Virus record (IMG/VR): IMGVR_UViG_3300030102_001899
Location: 1-29,624 of that record
Source: a virus
Length of the DNA: 29,624 nucleotides
Reading direction: 5' to 3' (one strand)
A program made the position numbers and the translations under genes. The notes under the pieces were generated by a model. The model saw only the letters and a list, made by a program, of their open reading frames with translations, ran no database searches and was not told where the DNA came from. This document shows, piece after piece, positions 17,125 to 24,676 of the stretch (positions are counted from its first letter, which is position 1; each line of letters starts with the position of its first letter).

Positions 17125-18000
17125 TTAGCCTACTAACTCTATAGAAAAACGAGGAGCATATGCAGGATATGCAGTTGTTGTTGCAAAGATATATGTACTA
17201 CTAGTTAGTGTCTGTATTTTTAACTGGTTTCCTGCTGTTGCTGATATTAACCCATCAACAGGCAACGGCATATAACTTCCTGTGTTATCAGAAGTACCTG
17301 TTTCCATTATATATGCAGTCATTCCGTGATAAAATACAAAAGACCCAGAAGCGTCTGTTTGTAATCCAACTGTGTGCTGTCCAGTAATAGGAAAACCAGT
17401 AGAATTACAAGCAAGACCAGAAAATGAGTATCTGTATATTCCAGTCACAGGCACTGTGTATATGCCAGTGGTATTGTTATAATTACCACCAATGTCGAAA
17501 TCTTCGGTATTCATTATAATCGTACCAGTCAGTCCAGTATTACCCCCAGCGTTTATATGAATGCCTGAAAATGCTGGCCTAGCAGGTGTCAGTATCCGAC
17601 CACTGCTGTCGATAGTCATGGCTGTAGTCGTGCCGGTAACTTCTTTGATTGTGCCTACACTCAATCCACCATTAGCTATTACCGCACCGCTAAATGTGCC
17701 GCCATCTTTTGCAGATACAGTATCCGATACGCTAAACGTGTCGTATACTACAACTTCAACAACATCACCGTTCGATAAAGCTGCTAAACCAGCTATCGTA
17801 TTTGTCGTGCTTGTATTGTAATCCGTGCCAGCCACAAGTGTTACACCGTTCAGCATAACATCTACAAATTCGCCATCACTGAATTTTAATGTTTTACCAT
17901 TATCATCTGTGCCAGAGACAGAAGTGCCTCCTGCACTAGATTGTGTGTAGTAAAACCTAGAGCGCACTCCAAACTGTGGACTTTTTCCTATGTATGGCAT
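17125..18000 (-). CDS. Tail fibre with C1q/TNF-like C-terminal domain
   Basis: A 291-residue protein. The ATG at 18000 (MPYIGKSPQFGVRSRFYYTQ) is preferred over one at 18018, because it forms TAATG with the upstream stop and matches the MPYIG start of the other fibre at 18884-19777. Residues 1-95 form an anchor with LKFSDGEFVDVMLNGVTLVA and VVEVVVYDTFSVSD. A short linker follows. From about residue 155 there is a C1q-like jelly roll: NNTTGIYTVPVTGIYRYSFS, with the typical GIY-x-(Y/F)-S-F strand. C1q-like trimers occur at the ends of fibres and bind ligands. It is flanked by chaperone-like genes on both sides. Confidence 0.8.
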   Translation of the reverse strand: MPYIGKSPQFGVRSRFYYTQSSAGGTSVSGTDDNGKTLKFSDGEFVDVMLNGVTLVAGTDYNTSTTNTIAGLAALSNGDVVEVVVYDTFSVSDTVSAKDGGTFSGAVIANGGLSVGTIKEVTGTTTAMTIDSSGRILTPARPAFSGIHINAGGNTGLTGTIIMNTEDFDIGGNYNNTTGIYTVPVTGIYRYSFSGLACNSTGFPITGQHTVGLQTDASGSFVFYHGMTAYIMETGTSDNTGSYMPLPVDGLISATAGNQLKIQTLTSSTYIFATTTAYPAYAPRFSIELVG

Positions 18001-18278
18001 TAAGGTTTCTCCGGCCACTTAACATCGTCTAATGATGAGTATGTTTTAGTAATGTCACGCAATTTTTGGCGGTAGCTTTTCATATTGTCCGTCATAGTTA
18101 AGTCAGACAATCCAAAATAATCTGTATCTGCTAAAAGACGATTTCGCTCTTCCCGTAATTCTTTTAAATCACGAGCTGCCTGACCATCTGCCCACGCCTT
18201 TTCTTCTGCATCTCTTGCAGCTTCTTGCTCTTTGGTAAAGGGGACTTTTTTACCTTTTACTAAACTATATCTAGTCAT
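18000..18278 (-). CDS. Phage tail-assembly chaperone-like protein (second copy)
   Basis: A 92-residue protein, strongly charged. The second half shows EERNRLLADTDYFGLSDLTM, then MKSYRQKLRDIT and an ending VKWPEKP. This is the order seen in tail-assembly chaperones: RN-x-LL-x-x-TD, a YRQ-x-LRD helix and WPEKP. The N-terminal half is a charged helix. It sits between the fibres at 18282-18884 and 17125-18000 and is coupled to the latter by TAATG. Similarity to the protein at 16890-17120 is limited to the core motif, so the two probably serve different fibres. Confidence 0.8.
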   Translation of the reverse strand: MTRYSLVKGKKVPFTKEQEAARDAEEKAWADGQAARDLKELREERNRLLADTDYFGLSDLTMTDNMKSYRQKLRDITKTYSSLDDVKWPEKP

Positions 18279-18281
18279 GGC

Positions 18282-18884
18282 TTATCCCCCTGTAACAGCA
18301 AAGACACTTATTAGTGCTTTAGCAATATTGCCGCTAGAAAAGTAATATACTATCCCCTCTGGTTGAGTTGAAACTTGATCATATCGTAGATGATTTGCGC
18401 TTGCATCAGTTGCTATGATTTGACTAGCGTTAACTCTGTGTGCTTGTGAAAAATGCATAGATTGATAGTTAGTTGAGCCAACGTGCGGCAACCAAATATT
18501 CGCACTAAAGAAGATTCCACTTTCAACGACACTCACGGCACCAACACGTCCACTTACATACCCAATAGCAGAATTTGCGGTGCCTCCATTATTGATATTG
18601 TAATAATAGTAATTTGTACCTGTGATAAAATCTTCAGAGTTATTTAAGAATAAAAAATTAGCATATACATTATCATTTGCTGGATACATCCTAGCAAAAA
18701 CTCGATACCTGTCATAAGTCGTATTAAAAACATCTGGACCGAACTTTATGTTTGCAACTGCTGTAGATGTTTCTTGCGTTTCTAAATGTACAAGCCCTTC
18801 AGAGCCAGCACCTGTCACCGTGCCAGTGAATGCAAAGGTATCAGCAAGATTAATGCTTTCAGATTGTATTTTAGAAAGTGCCAT
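18282..18884 (-). CDS. Small tail fibre protein
   Basis: A 200-residue protein. The first 27 residues, MALSKIQSESINLADTFAFT and GTVTGAG, are a short anchor that I recognise from several marine and cyanophage fibre genes. The rest is beta-rich: KFGPDVFNTTYDRYRVFARM, repeated Asn and Tyr (TNYYYYNINNGG), and an ending KALISVFAVTGG. This part has no family I can name and is probably the receptor-binding domain. It overlaps the upstream fibre by TAATG and is followed after three bases by the chaperone at 18000-18278. Confidence 0.7.
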   Translation of the reverse strand: MALSKIQSESINLADTFAFTGTVTGAGSEGLVHLETQETSTAVANIKFGPDVFNTTYDRYRVFARMYPANDNVYANFLFLNNSEDFITGTNYYYYNINNGGTANSAIGYVSGRVGAVSVVESGIFFSANIWLPHVGSTNYQSMHFSQAHRVNASQIIATDASANHLRYDQVSTQPEGIVYYFSSGNIAKALISVFAVTGG

Positions 18885-19777
18885 TACGCTATCCTCACTA
18901 CATTCAAATATGTACCTCTGCCATTTGTAGCTGTAAAAGTAAGACTGTGCATATTATCATGTCCGGGTCTTATTTCATAAGTATCCGATGAGTCTGTATC
19001 CGCTATAGTCCTAAGTCTAATTTTAGTTGTGGCAGTAGTTGTTTTGTAAATATATGTTCCTGTTATGTGAACACTACCTTGACCCTTATTAGTAACTTCA
19101 ATTTGTGGTCTAAAATAACCACCAAAAAGCCCAGCATACGTTGAGCCATCTGTTGCCACTTCAATCTGTGCGCCAGTATCTTGCAAAACTTCCGTATTTA
19201 TAGCATCAGAACATATACAACACGCAAAGCTAATCAAATAAACCCCACCGTTGCTAGCAAATTCGTATGCGTTGTTTGTTGCATCAAACTTAGACTTTGT
19301 ATCGTAAGCAACAGCGCCATTGCTATTAAAATCTACAGTGGCTTCTGCCGAATCTGCTATGCCTGTTTGGCTTGACGTAAGGTCTGCGCGAAAATATTCC
19401 TTACCAGTAGTTGTAAAGTCGCCTGTAGTTGTAAAGTCGCCTGTAGTTGTTACATTGCCACTAAACGTACCAGTAGTAGCCACTATAGGGGTGTTAGAGG
19501 GATGTGTTACAGTGCCAATAGCTTTACCTTGGAAGACTACATAAAAATCATCTGTAGTCTCTACATCGCCTGTCATAGTTAAAGCAGTGCCACTAACCGT
19601 ATAAGCAACTGTAGGTTCTTGCCTGACATTATTGACAAAAACCTCAAGCTCCATTTCATTCGCAACGGCTTGATTTAAAGTAAAACCACGCTTTACAGGA
19701 CTACCTGTTACACCAGTTAAATCTTGATAAGCGAGAGAACCAAAACGATCCGCTGGCTGATTACCAATGTAAGGCAT
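18884..19777 (-). CDS. Tail fibre with conserved anchor and C1q-like domain
   Basis: A 297-residue protein. The N-terminal 95 residues (MPYIGNQPADRFGSLAYQDL, KRGFTLNQAVANEMELEVFV, NNVRQEP, DFYVVFQGKAIGTVTHPSN) form a widespread fibre anchor of marine phages. A short shaft with TTTGDF repeats (residues 111-125) follows. From about 145 there is a C1q-like domain: NAYEFASNGGVYLISFACCI, then GSVHITGTYIYKTTTATTKI. It shares its MPYIG start with the fibre at 17125-18000, so both probably attach to the same tail site. The 18-base DNA repeat in the shaft could change copy number. Confidence 0.8.
   Translation of the reverse strand: MPYIGNQPADRFGSLAYQDLTGVTGSPVKRGFTLNQAVANEMELEVFVNNVRQEPTVAYTVSGTALTMTGDVETTDDFYVVFQGKAIGTVTHPSNTPIVATTGTFSGNVTTTGDFTTTGDFTTTGKEYFRADLTSSQTGIADSAEATVDFNSNGAVAYDTKSKFDATNNAYEFASNGGVYLISFACCICSDAINTEVLQDTGAQIEVATDGSTYAGLFGGYFRPQIEVTNKGQGSVHITGTYIYKTTTATTKIRLRTIADTDSSDTYEIRPGHDNMHSLTFTATNGRGTYLNVVRIA
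19407..19450. repeat. 18-base tandem repeat in fibre shaft
   Basis: GTAGTTGTAAAGTCGCCT occurs at 19407-19424 and 19425-19442, with a partial third copy to 19450. It encodes TTTGDF TTTGDF TTTG in the fibre at 18884-19777. Confidence 0.85.
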
Positions 19778-20106
19778 TAGGTGATCTCCATAATACTCGC
19801 TACAGTATCTAAACTATTTGCCGTGTCGCTTTGTACGATCAGACTGTGACCAGTCTCCATAACAATTTTATTACCCGCCATGTATTCAAAGCTGGCTGAG
19901 GAAGGTATTGGAATGTCTTTAGCTAAAAACACCATATCTCCAGCATTTAGCTTTATGTCTGCGGTAATTTGAGAAGAAGAGGTGTTTGCCAAAGTCAAAC
20001 CAATTACAACAGTAGTGGTAGAACTTGGCACGGTGTAAACAGCCATGTCTGAATTGGCATTGGCGCTCCCACCGTTAAACACCTTATTTTTAAAGGTATT
20101 AGCCAT
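19777..20106 (-). CDS. Small virion protein of the tail region
   Basis: A 109-residue protein: MANTFKNKVFNGGSANANSD, AVYTVPSSTTTVVIGLTLAN, then FEYMAGNKIVMETGHSLIVQ. It is a beta-strand-rich domain I recognise as a common marine-phage family placed next to fibre genes. The pattern of TVVIGLTLAN and NKIVMETG is very conserved. The function is not known. A small connector or fibre-base protein would fit. Coupled to the fibre at 18884-19777 by TAATG. Confidence 0.65.
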   Translation of the reverse strand: MANTFKNKVFNGGSANANSDMAVYTVPSSTTTVVIGLTLANTSSSQITADIKLNAGDMVFLAKDIPIPSSASFEYMAGNKIVMETGHSLIVQSDTANSLDTVASIMEIT

Positions 20107-20115
20107 GTTCTACTC

Positions 20116-20574
20116 CTATACTACTACATCATGTAGTAAAGCACATACGATACACTCAGCAGTTGATGCGGACGATTTGCAATGTAAATTACTTACAGTT
20201 GTATTTGGCAATCTAGCAGCAAAAGACTCATTTGGTCCTATTGTTACAGCATCCACTAAATCAGAGGCCGCCGTGCCTCCGTCAAAGCAAATAGTTATAC
20301 TCCTACTATTGGTGTCTATGTTTTTGATGAATAAAAATTTTACCTCATCATCATCGTGGACAGTTCCGGGTGCAGTATCGTTATCGATGGCGGTATAATC
20401 TATATAATGACCTTCTATCAAATCTTCTGAGCCTGTATTAGAAACACTGGTCTTTTTGTAATACCACTTTTCACTATCATCCGCAGGAGTAACAGTCATA
20501 CTTGCCGAAAAGGTTTTGGCAATCTCATCTGGCAAAACTGTCACTTGCATTGTTACTTGAGCGTCATTTGCCAT
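20116..20574 (-). CDS. Beta-rich virion protein of the tail region
   Basis: A 152-residue protein with MANDAQVTMQVTVLPDEIAK, KWYYKKTSVSNTG, GHYIDYTAIDNDTAPGTVHD and VKFLFIKNI, ending SFAARLPNTTV and HCKSSAS. I recognise it as a conserved marine-phage structural family. It looks like a single beta sandwich. The position between the fibre at 20584-21096 and the small protein at 19777-20106 suggests a tail accessory component. No enzymatic residues stand out. Confidence 0.65.
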   Translation of the reverse strand: MANDAQVTMQVTVLPDEIAKTFSASMTVTPADDSEKWYYKKTSVSNTGSEDLIEGHYIDYTAIDNDTAPGTVHDDDEVKFLFIKNIDTNSRSITICFDGGTAASDLVDAVTIGPNESFAARLPNTTVSNLHCKSSASTAECIVCALLHDVVV

Positions 20575-20583
20575 TTTTAACTC

Positions 20584-21096
20584 CTATCCTAAAGCTATGG
20601 CTAAAGCAGTAGCCTGACCAGCTACTTCACTATTGTCCGCAAGATTTATAGAAGCCCCTACTCCTGTTACAGCAGCAGTTGAACCATTACCATCACAAAA
20701 TACAATATCTGTATTTCCGTTTGGTATAGTCACTGTAGCTCCTGAGCCTTGTTGTATAGTAGCTGCCCTACTACCAGACAAAGAATTTTTAATTATGAAA
20801 AATTTACTAGATGTGTTTGGCGCAATAGTCACAACATTTGTACCGCCTAAATCAGAACCACTGTCTTTAAGGTTTATAACGGCAAACATACCTGTCTGAA
20901 CATTAGTAGAGCCAGATGTAGGAGAGCCTAACCTTATGGTAAGATCTGTAGTAAGATCTGACGCAGTAAGGTCGGATGCACCTATAACTCTATCAAATAT
21001 ATCAAAGTTAAAGTTAGTGACATCCCCCCAAGTGCCTGATAATTCACCCGTGTTTGGTTTTTCTATGCCAAGGTTTGTGCTAAACGAACTTGCCAT
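20584..21096 (-). CDS. Tail fibre-like protein
   Basis: A 170-residue protein. The N-terminus has NLGIEKPNTGELSGTWGDVT followed by NFNFDIFDRVIG. The run KP-x-TGE-x-SGTWG-x-x-TN-x-N-x-D is a common start of phage fibre proteins. A beta domain with VVTIAPNTSSKFFIIKNSLS and TVTIPNGNTDIVFCDGNG follows, and the end is a small alanine-rich helix. It has the size of a short fibre or fibre adaptor rather than a full receptor-binding protein. Spaced 9 bases from each neighbour. Confidence 0.7.
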   Translation of the reverse strand: MASSFSTNLGIEKPNTGELSGTWGDVTNFNFDIFDRVIGASDLTASDLTTDLTIRLGSPTSGSTNVQTGMFAVINLKDSGSDLGGTNVVTIAPNTSSKFFIIKNSLSGSRAATIQQGSGATVTIPNGNTDIVFCDGNGSTAAVTGVGASINLADNSEVAGQATALAIALG

Positions 21097-21105
21097 ATGT
21101 CACTC

Positions 21106-21675
21106 CTACGCCGCTCTATTTGTCCAAGAGGGTGTCTGTGACGGCGTTACATCACCCCATGTTGTTGTAGTTCCAGTCACATTACTCCAATTTGGCGTTT
21201 GACTAGCTATAATCTCTGTATAGATGAGGACTATATCAGTATTTGCGGTCGCTGTAACCCCTGTTAAGAAAAACCCTATAGATTGTATAGGAGCGATTGT
21301 GCCAGTATCTGCCGTTCCCGTCCCCTCAACCCCTGTAAGGGACAAAAGAGAAGAACCTGTAATACCCTCTTCACCTAAACTTGCGGTTGCTACCGCACCA
21401 ACGCCAATAACCCTTGCCCCCGCGTTGGTTTGCTCATCACCGAGGGCAGAAGTGCCTGAAACTCCTGTAACTGAGAAAAGTGCAGCACCTATCAGGGTTG
21501 GGCTTCCTACGGCTCCCGTGGCCGAAACACCCGTAGGCACATGAAGCACCGTTCCTGCTGGAGTTACTGCTCCGGCAGTGCCTGTAGCTGAAACACCTGT
21601 GACAACAACTGGGAGGTTTTGGTTCCAAGCACCTTGACCCCAAGTGCCTCTACCCCATCCCGATATGCTGCTCAC
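21106..21675 (-). CDS. Repeat-built beta-rich virion protein
   Basis: A 189-residue protein starting at GTG, with GGAG seven bases upstream and no ATG near. It opens with MSSISGWGRGTWGQGAWNQN. Residues 22-150 are six degenerate repeats of 20-24 residues with the core (V/L/I)TGV-x-(A/G)T-x-x-x-G (for example VTGVSATGTAG, VTGVSGTSALG, LTGVEGTGTAD). The last 35 residues repeat SQTP-x-W twice, with TTTTWGDVT between. The composition suggests stacked beta strands forming a shaft or surface fibre. A TGVSGTG block also appears in the protein at 23945-24676, and the GWG opening appears in the nozzle protein. Confidence 0.65.
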   Translation of the reverse strand: MSSISGWGRGTWGQGAWNQNLPVVVTGVSATGTAGAVTPAGTVLHVPTGVSATGAVGSPTLIGAALFSVTGVSGTSALGDEQTNAGARVIGVGAVATASLGEEGITGSSLLSLTGVEGTGTADTGTIAPIQSIGFFLTGVTATANTDIVLIYTEIIASQTPNWSNVTGTTTTWGDVTPSQTPSWTNRAA

Positions 21676-21687
21676 TGTTTCACTCCA

Positions 21688-22140
21688 TTAAGCTATGCGG
21701 ATAATAGCATTACTCGCATCGGCTGTTGGAAACTGAATGGTAAATGTGCCAGAAGTTGAGGTCTTATTAGATGTAAAATCCAGAACAGCTACAGCTTTGT
21801 TGCTGTTAGTGCTGTTGTATATTAGGGCACCCATTGCAGTGATTGTAGCTGTGGTAAAACTTAAATCTGCAAAATCAGTAAATGCTGTGGTTCCAGATGT
21901 AGTTGGCGCAACTTTTGTAAGTGTACCGCCACCTGTAGCATATGTTCCACTAGAAGCTACCTCACCTGTTGTGGTAAATGCCGTGGTTGTCGCCCCCAAA
22001 GTGGCAGTAGTGCTAGACTTTCCACCGCTGCTTTCTGCATATAAAGCAAGCTTAAAAGCGTTGCCATTTGTTGCAAAATTATGCGTACCCAACATCAACT
22101 CTTGCTTGAATGCGGTACACATTGCTTGTGCTATTGCCAT
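21688..22140 (-). CDS. Conserved marine-phage structural protein, tail region
   Basis: A 150-residue protein: CTAFKQELMLGTHNFATNGN, AFKLALYAESS, TTTGEVASSGTYATGGGTL, then MGALIYNSTNSNKAVAVLDF and FTIQFPTADASNAIIRIA. The order FK-x-EL-x-x-G-x-HNF, FK-x-ALY, GGG-x-L and ALIYN is one I recognise as a very common virion protein of marine phages. It is probably beta-rich and part of the tail or neck. The function is unknown. Coupled to the upstream gene by TAATG. Confidence 0.7.
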   Translation of the reverse strand: MAIAQAMCTAFKQELMLGTHNFATNGNAFKLALYAESSGGKSSTTATLGATTTAFTTTGEVASSGTYATGGGTLTKVAPTTSGTTAFTDFADLSFTTATITAMGALIYNSTNSNKAVAVLDFTSNKTSTSGTFTIQFPTADASNAIIRIA

Positions 22141-22427
22141 TACAGTCTCCCTATAGCGTCAGCTAATTGATGTTGACCCGCCTCACGGACCTTCGCGCAA
22201 ATTGTAGCACGTTCTTCCTTTCTAGCCAACTCTACATAATATTGCACTAAATTTCTAACCCTGTCTTTAAAAGCTTCCGCTTGTAACCTGATAGGTTCCG
22301 GAGCCTCATCTGATATGTATATAATTTTGTTAGCGGCCATATCAGCAATCTGATCGTTAGACAATCCACCATTATCTGATGAAACAACATTAACCGACCC
22401 TACAGATGCGACGTTTACCTCAAACAT
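22140..22427 (-). CDS. Conserved small phage protein, virion module
   Basis: The start is placed at the ATG at 22427 (MFEVNVA), 8 bases after GGGAG, rather than at a TTG (22442) or an ATG (22433) further upstream. This gives 95 residues. The N-terminus is a short beta stretch. From about residue 20, GLSNDQIADMAANKIIYISD, IRLQAEAFKDRVRNLVQYYV and GQHQLADAIGRL form helices. I recognise this family (SNDQIA start, VRNLVQYYV helix and a C-terminal Ala-Ile-x-x-Leu) from many phages next to tail genes. The function is unknown. It overlaps the DUF115-like gene by 8 bases. Confidence 0.65.
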   Translation of the reverse strand: MFEVNVASVGSVNVVSSDNGGLSNDQIADMAANKIIYISDEAPEPIRLQAEAFKDRVRNLVQYYVELARKEERATICAKVREAGQHQLADAIGRL

Positions 22428-23097
22428 TATCATGTCTCCCAAAAATTACAGGGTCTGACTCCACGGGTTCTGGTGGTTGTATTTCAGACTGCCTTGTTAT
22501 CAATATATTTCCCTCTTGAACGGTTTGGACTAAGGGGTCCTCTAATCTATGATATCCATACAGTTTCTCGTTATCTGGGACATTCGTATCTAGCAACCCA
22601 GAACGATGAGCTATCTCTAGTTTTATGCCTTTTGTTGCGGCGATAGCACACCAAAATTCTACGCAAGCTCGACCCGACTCGGCCATGTTTACATTTTTAT
22701 ATGTAAAATCAATGCCGTATAAACATATTTTTGTTGTTTTTTTCCAAATAGCATAGGCTATTGCATAAGCAACCGTATTATTAAAATAACAGTAACCTGT
22801 TGATTTTACAACTTTTTCAAGAGGGTATGCTTTTATGCAAGGGAAATCACTGTGCTCTTGACAAGAATATATAGGCTTTTCGTTTTTTAATAAAAACTCT
22901 CGCGCCACACCTGTTTGAGATCCAGCGTTTTCTGTATCTAAAAAGCGCGAAACTGGGTCCATCATAAACGTCTTATCAACGTGAATTATCGCGCCAATGC
23001 AGTTTATACCCCAAACTTCATCAAATGTTTGCGAGGCAACTCTTGCGGCTATGTAGTCGGCATAACTGCCTCCCAAGCCAACGATGGCAATTTTCAT
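22420..23097 (-). CDS. DUF115/MptE-like Rossmann-fold protein of unknown role
   Basis: A 225-residue protein with a Rossmann-type start, KIAIVGLGGSYADYIAARVA, then VWGINCIGAIIHVDKTFMMD, TGYCYFNNTVAYAIAYAIWK, ICLYGIDFTYKNVNMAESGR and ACVEFWCAIAATKGIKLEIA. The LYGIDFTY block resembles the LVG-x-D-x-(A/T)Y signature of the DUF115/MptE-like group, which includes a pterin diphosphokinase and motility-linked proteins. I recognise this phage family as common, but no activity is known to me. It sits between adaptor and tail genes, coupled on both sides. It may therefore be a virion-associated or auxiliary enzyme, possibly acting on host nucleotides or sugars. The assignment is to the fold only. Confidence 0.65.
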   Translation of the reverse strand: MKIAIVGLGGSYADYIAARVASQTFDEVWGINCIGAIIHVDKTFMMDPVSRFLDTENAGSQTGVAREFLLKNEKPIYSCQEHSDFPCIKAYPLEKVVKSTGYCYFNNTVAYAIAYAIWKKTTKICLYGIDFTYKNVNMAESGRACVEFWCAIAATKGIKLEIAHRSGLLDTNVPDNEKLYGYHRLEDPLVQTVQEGNILITRQSEIQPPEPVESDPVIFGRHDNV

Positions 23098-23948
23098 GTA
23101 CGGGCCCTTCTTGGTAGCCCCTGTCTGTTTGCGTCGTCATTCTCTCTTGCTTCCCCAAGATCCTTCAATCTAACTAAAGACTCTACGAAGCGCTCACTGT
23201 ACATTTTCATAACGTCAGGTTCACCCTTCATGTAAGTGTAAGCTTCAATCAAACTGCCATATAGTAAAGCGTTAGGGGCATTAACACTTAAAAAGGTTGT
23301 GGTAGAGTCTGCCGAAGTAGAAACTACCGTTCCCGTAGCCCCGCTAGTGCCTCCTGTAACCGTTTCGCCAACTGTGAAGTCAGTGCTTGGTATAATTATA
23401 TTAAAAGTTGTAGTCGTAGCGACACTAGCTATCGTAGTGTTCGCACCGCTAGTTCCGCCGGTTATTGTTTCTCCGTCAACAAAAGTCCCGGTTACACTAC
23501 TAACAGTCAATAAAAACTGACTTTGAGTTAAACTCGTTGGCCTGTAGTAATAATGAAGTTCTGCCGTGTAAGCTGCATCCGGAGTGGGTGCTAATAAAAA
23601 GTTTTGGAAGTCATATACGCCATAATATTTTGGAAGACCTGTAGTGGCGGAATTTGGATTATACTCTTGTAAAAAGTTTACATCTTTAATTAACAAAAAG
23701 TTTTTATTACTAGAACTCTCTAGAGATAAACTAAAAGACGCTATGTAATCATCTGGTACAGCTAAAAATTGATTACCTGCCGTTGTGGTTCCAGTCGCAT
23801 TTTTGCGGAAGAACTCTAAGTCTACGCTCTTAAATATTCGTTCTTCTGCGGTTTTTACAAAATCCACTAGATGAGAAACAAAAGTAGACTCTTGGTTCTC
23901 CGTGTAGTCTTTAATTGCAGACTTTAATGTGCTGTATGTAAAACTCAT
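23094..23948 (-). CDS. Head-tail adaptor-like protein with inserted repeat domain
   Basis: A 284-residue protein. Residues 1-140 (TYSTLKSAIKDYTENQESTF, TAEERIFKSVDLEFFRKNAT, VPDDYIASFSLSLES, YHYYRP-like LHYYYRPTSL) and about 225-284 (ALLYGSLIEAYTYMKGEPDV, MKMYSERFVESLVRLKDLGE) match the phage adaptor type (SU10 adaptor, T7 gp11-like): a helical bundle with a beta hairpin. Residues about 146-222 are an insertion of two beta repeats, TGTFVDGETITGGTSGANTT and DFTVGETVTGGTSGATGTVV. Such proteins ring the portal and join it to the nozzle. Overlaps both neighbours by ATGA. Confidence 0.7.
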   Translation of the reverse strand: MSFTYSTLKSAIKDYTENQESTFVSHLVDFVKTAEERIFKSVDLEFFRKNATGTTTAGNQFLAVPDDYIASFSLSLESSSNKNFLLIKDVNFLQEYNPNSATTGLPKYYGVYDFQNFLLAPTPDAAYTAELHYYYRPTSLTQSQFLLTVSSVTGTFVDGETITGGTSGANTTIASVATTTTFNIIIPSTDFTVGETVTGGTSGATGTVVSTSADSTTTFLSVNAPNALLYGSLIEAYTYMKGEPDVMKMYSERFVESLVRLKDLGEARENDDANRQGLPRRART

Positions 23949-24676
23949 GGTGTGTTCGCCTGTCCACCCATACCGCTATGGTTTGTGCAATAGTAATACA
24001 AGGTTGGGGCTCCTACGGCAACTGTGATTTGGGTGTAAGCGCCTGAAGAACCCGCTGTTCCATTTGTAGTTACACCCGTAGTGTACTCAGAGCCTCCGCC
24101 GTGTGTTCCGTTAGAAGTTGTAGAAAATCTAAGTGGATGACCAGAATTACTGCTATCAGACTGATCAAAGCGATAAGTGCTTCCTTCAGATAGATTGACA
24201 GTGGCCTGTTGTACTCCATCTATATAATACTTATTACCATAACCCGTACTTACAACGGTCACAGTAAAGGTTGCATTCACACCGGTTCCTGTCCCAGTAA
24301 CGGTTACAGTGCCTATAGAACCCGTTCCAGAAACTCCTGTAGAGGTTGCATCCGTGGGTGTAACGACATCTCCGCCAAATGTAACCTTACCTAACAAAGC
24401 CTCTGCTTGAGGCACTAATTGATATTGTAAGGTTACAGTACTAAAAACCGGAAACTTAACAGTAACAGGTATTTTATTATTGTTAGGTCGAGCCTCTTTT
24501 AAAGTTTGAGGATCATGTATCTTGCGAAAGGGTCCTAATTGTGGGTGTTTTCTTTCAAACTCATCTTTACCTACGAGAGCACCATTCCATTCTTTTCGCA
24601 TGTCTTTATAGCGATATTCCAAGCCAGAACGGTCTGATATGGCCTTGGCATACTTTCCTGTGGCGTATCTAGGCAT
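23945..24676 (-). CDS. Virion protein with C-terminal cupredoxin-like domain
   Basis: A 243-residue protein. Residues 1-65 (RYATGKYAKAISDRSGLEYR, EWNGALVGKDEFERKHPQLG) form a conserved marine-phage module. Residues 66-145 are beta-rich with STGVSGTGSIGTVTVTG repeats. Residues 146-243 look like a small cupredoxin: KYYIDGVQ, GSTYRFDQSDSSNSGHPLRF, and LYYYCTNHSGMGGQ. The four ligands of a type 1 copper site can be placed as His180, Cys230, His233 and Met236, with Cys-x2-His-x2-Met in one loop, as in blue copper proteins. The N-terminal module and location suggest it is in the virion. Whether it binds copper is not known. The domain could instead be a stable beta sandwich for adhesion. Confidence 0.7.
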   Translation of the reverse strand: MPRYATGKYAKAISDRSGLEYRYKDMRKEWNGALVGKDEFERKHPQLGPFRKIHDPQTLKEARPNNNKIPVTVKFPVFSTVTLQYQLVPQAEALLGKVTFGGDVVTPTDATSTGVSGTGSIGTVTVTGTGTGVNATFTVTVVSTGYGNKYYIDGVQQATVNLSEGSTYRFDQSDSSNSGHPLRFSTTSNGTHGGGSEYTTGVTTNGTAGSSGAYTQITVAVGAPTLYYYCTNHSGMGGQANTP

